64,000 nt of DNA from Mycolicibacterium fortuitum subsp. fortuitum. GTDB lineage: Bacteria; Actinomycetota; Actinomycetes; Mycobacteriales; Mycobacteriaceae. The notes beneath the pieces were generated by a model. It was not told where the DNA came from. It made no database searches and was given only the letters and a program-made list of their open reading frames with translations. The translations under genes were made by a program, and so were the position numbers. The DNA lies in NCBI RefSeq assembly GCF_022179545.1, contig NZ_AP025518.1, positions 2,294,001 through 2,358,000 on the forward strand, in the 5' to 3' direction. Each line of letters starts with the position of its first letter. Positions within the stretch are counted from its first letter, which is position 1. This document shows positions 63,146 through 64,000 of this stretch, piece by piece.

Positions 63146-63547
63146 TCAGATCTCGTCGAGTTGTTTGATGAGCCGGCGTGAGGCGACCAGGCGGAACGAG
63201 GCGTCGACAAGTTCGCGAACCTCGACCCAGTCAACCTTCGCCGCAGTGAAGTCCAGACCGAGCCAGCCGAAGGGGCCCATGTAGGCCGGGAAGAAGAAAC
63301 GGCTGTCCTGTTCGAGTGCCCGGCGGTCGCTCTCGTCGACCTTGATCAGCAGCGAATGCGGATATGGCACCATCTCGCCGCGGCCCTCGGGTTTCACGTT
63401 GCCGCCGTACATGGCGAACATCTTCGGCGCGCAGAACACCGGCCGGCCCCAGGAGATCTTCTCGAAGGCCTCGGGAAATCCCAGGGCGACGGTGCGGAGT
63501 TCGGCCAGGCCCAAATCGTCGTCGCTGAACATGATCGGGTGCGGCAT
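63146..63547 (-). CDS. YjbR/MmcQ family protein
   Basis: 133 residues. The YjbR fold is indicated by LRTVALGFPEAFEKISWGRP near residue 17, then FCAPKMFAMYGGN, and the C-terminal DWVEVRELVDASFRLVASRR. The family is annotated as putative DNA-binding (double-wing motif). It lies 13 nt upstream of the ligase gene and is co-transcribed with it. Function unknown. Confidence 0.85.
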   Translation of the reverse strand: MPHPIMFSDDDLGLAELRTVALGFPEAFEKISWGRPVFCAPKMFAMYGGNVKPEGRGEMVPYPHSLLIKVDESDRRALEQDSRFFFPAYMGPFGWLGLDFTAAKVDWVEVRELVDASFRLVASRRLIKQLDEI

Positions 63548-63620
63548 CCTCCTAGATTAGTGGGACGCCCGGTACCGTCCGCGACTAAGGGTTGATCGCC
63601 CTGTCGGTCGGTTCGACTAA

Positions 63621-64000
<380 letters not shown>

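Overview
The window is a high-GC actinobacterial chromosome segment, almost certainly from a Mycolicibacterium-type (fast-growing) mycobacterium. The protein families are mycobacterial: CYP136, DinB2, class Ib NrdHIEF, FecB, CtaD, SerB2, the methylglucose lipopolysaccharide (MGLP) genes, EtfBA and LigA. From recall, the gene order also follows the M. tuberculosis segment Rv3059 down to Rv3014c, with several insertions. No tRNA, rRNA, CRISPR array or complete transposon was seen.

Layout. 0-1 kb: a truncated TauE/SafE permease and a free-standing LeuA-type regulatory domain behind a probable Leu/Val leader-peptide attenuator. 1-8 kb: CYP136 with a divergent TetR and an SDR; an opposing TetR-DinB2-ATPase operon; a flavin reductase. 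8-11 kb: nrdHIE behind a pair of candidate NrdR boxes. 11-21 kb: an accessory block that separates nrdHIE from nrdF. It holds a GIY-YIG/NUMOD homing endonuclease, a MerR regulator, unknown membrane and secreted proteins, a metallophosphoesterase, an overlapping pair of unknown genes, a LysR-like effector domain, and an ECF41 sigma factor with its own target promoter and oxidoreductase/cupin operon. 21-26 kb: FAD reductase with divergent TetR, Baeyer-Villiger-type monooxygenase, and nrdF with a second NrdR-box pair.

26-35 kb: esterase, DszA-like monooxygenase, DUF3349 protein, AdhC, YciI protein, FecB, CtaD and SerB. 35-42 kb: the YczR/YczE pair with an upstream micro-ORF, then a tightly overlapping ABC-ATPase/Nudix/EchA17 run and two methyltransferases. 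42-51.6 kb: secreted and lipoprotein genes plus the MGLP cluster (acyltransferase, glycosyltransferase, GH57 branching enzyme, methyltransferase), interrupted by an MFS/ArsR pair. 51.8-60.7 kb: etfBA, an NmrA/cupin/nitroreductase cassette, an OlsB-like/PlsC-like acyltransferase pair, cysteine desulfurase, mnmA and a MetE-like gene. 60.7-64 kb: SRPBCC/ArsR pair with two operators, an acyl-CoA ligase, a YjbR protein and the start of ligA.

Themes. Deoxynucleotide supply and DNA metabolism (nrdHIEF, dinB2, ligA) sit beside envelope polysaccharide synthesis and respiration (ctaD, etfBA). Many genes have a -10-like hexamer 6-8 nt before a GTG or ATG start, which suggests leaderless transcripts. A family of four hairpin repeats lies at gene 3' ends in the first 21 kb. 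The best leads for something new are the leaderless branched-chain attenuator, the nrdE-adjacent homing endonuclease, the hairpin family, and the overlapping gene pair with a hairpin across its junction.
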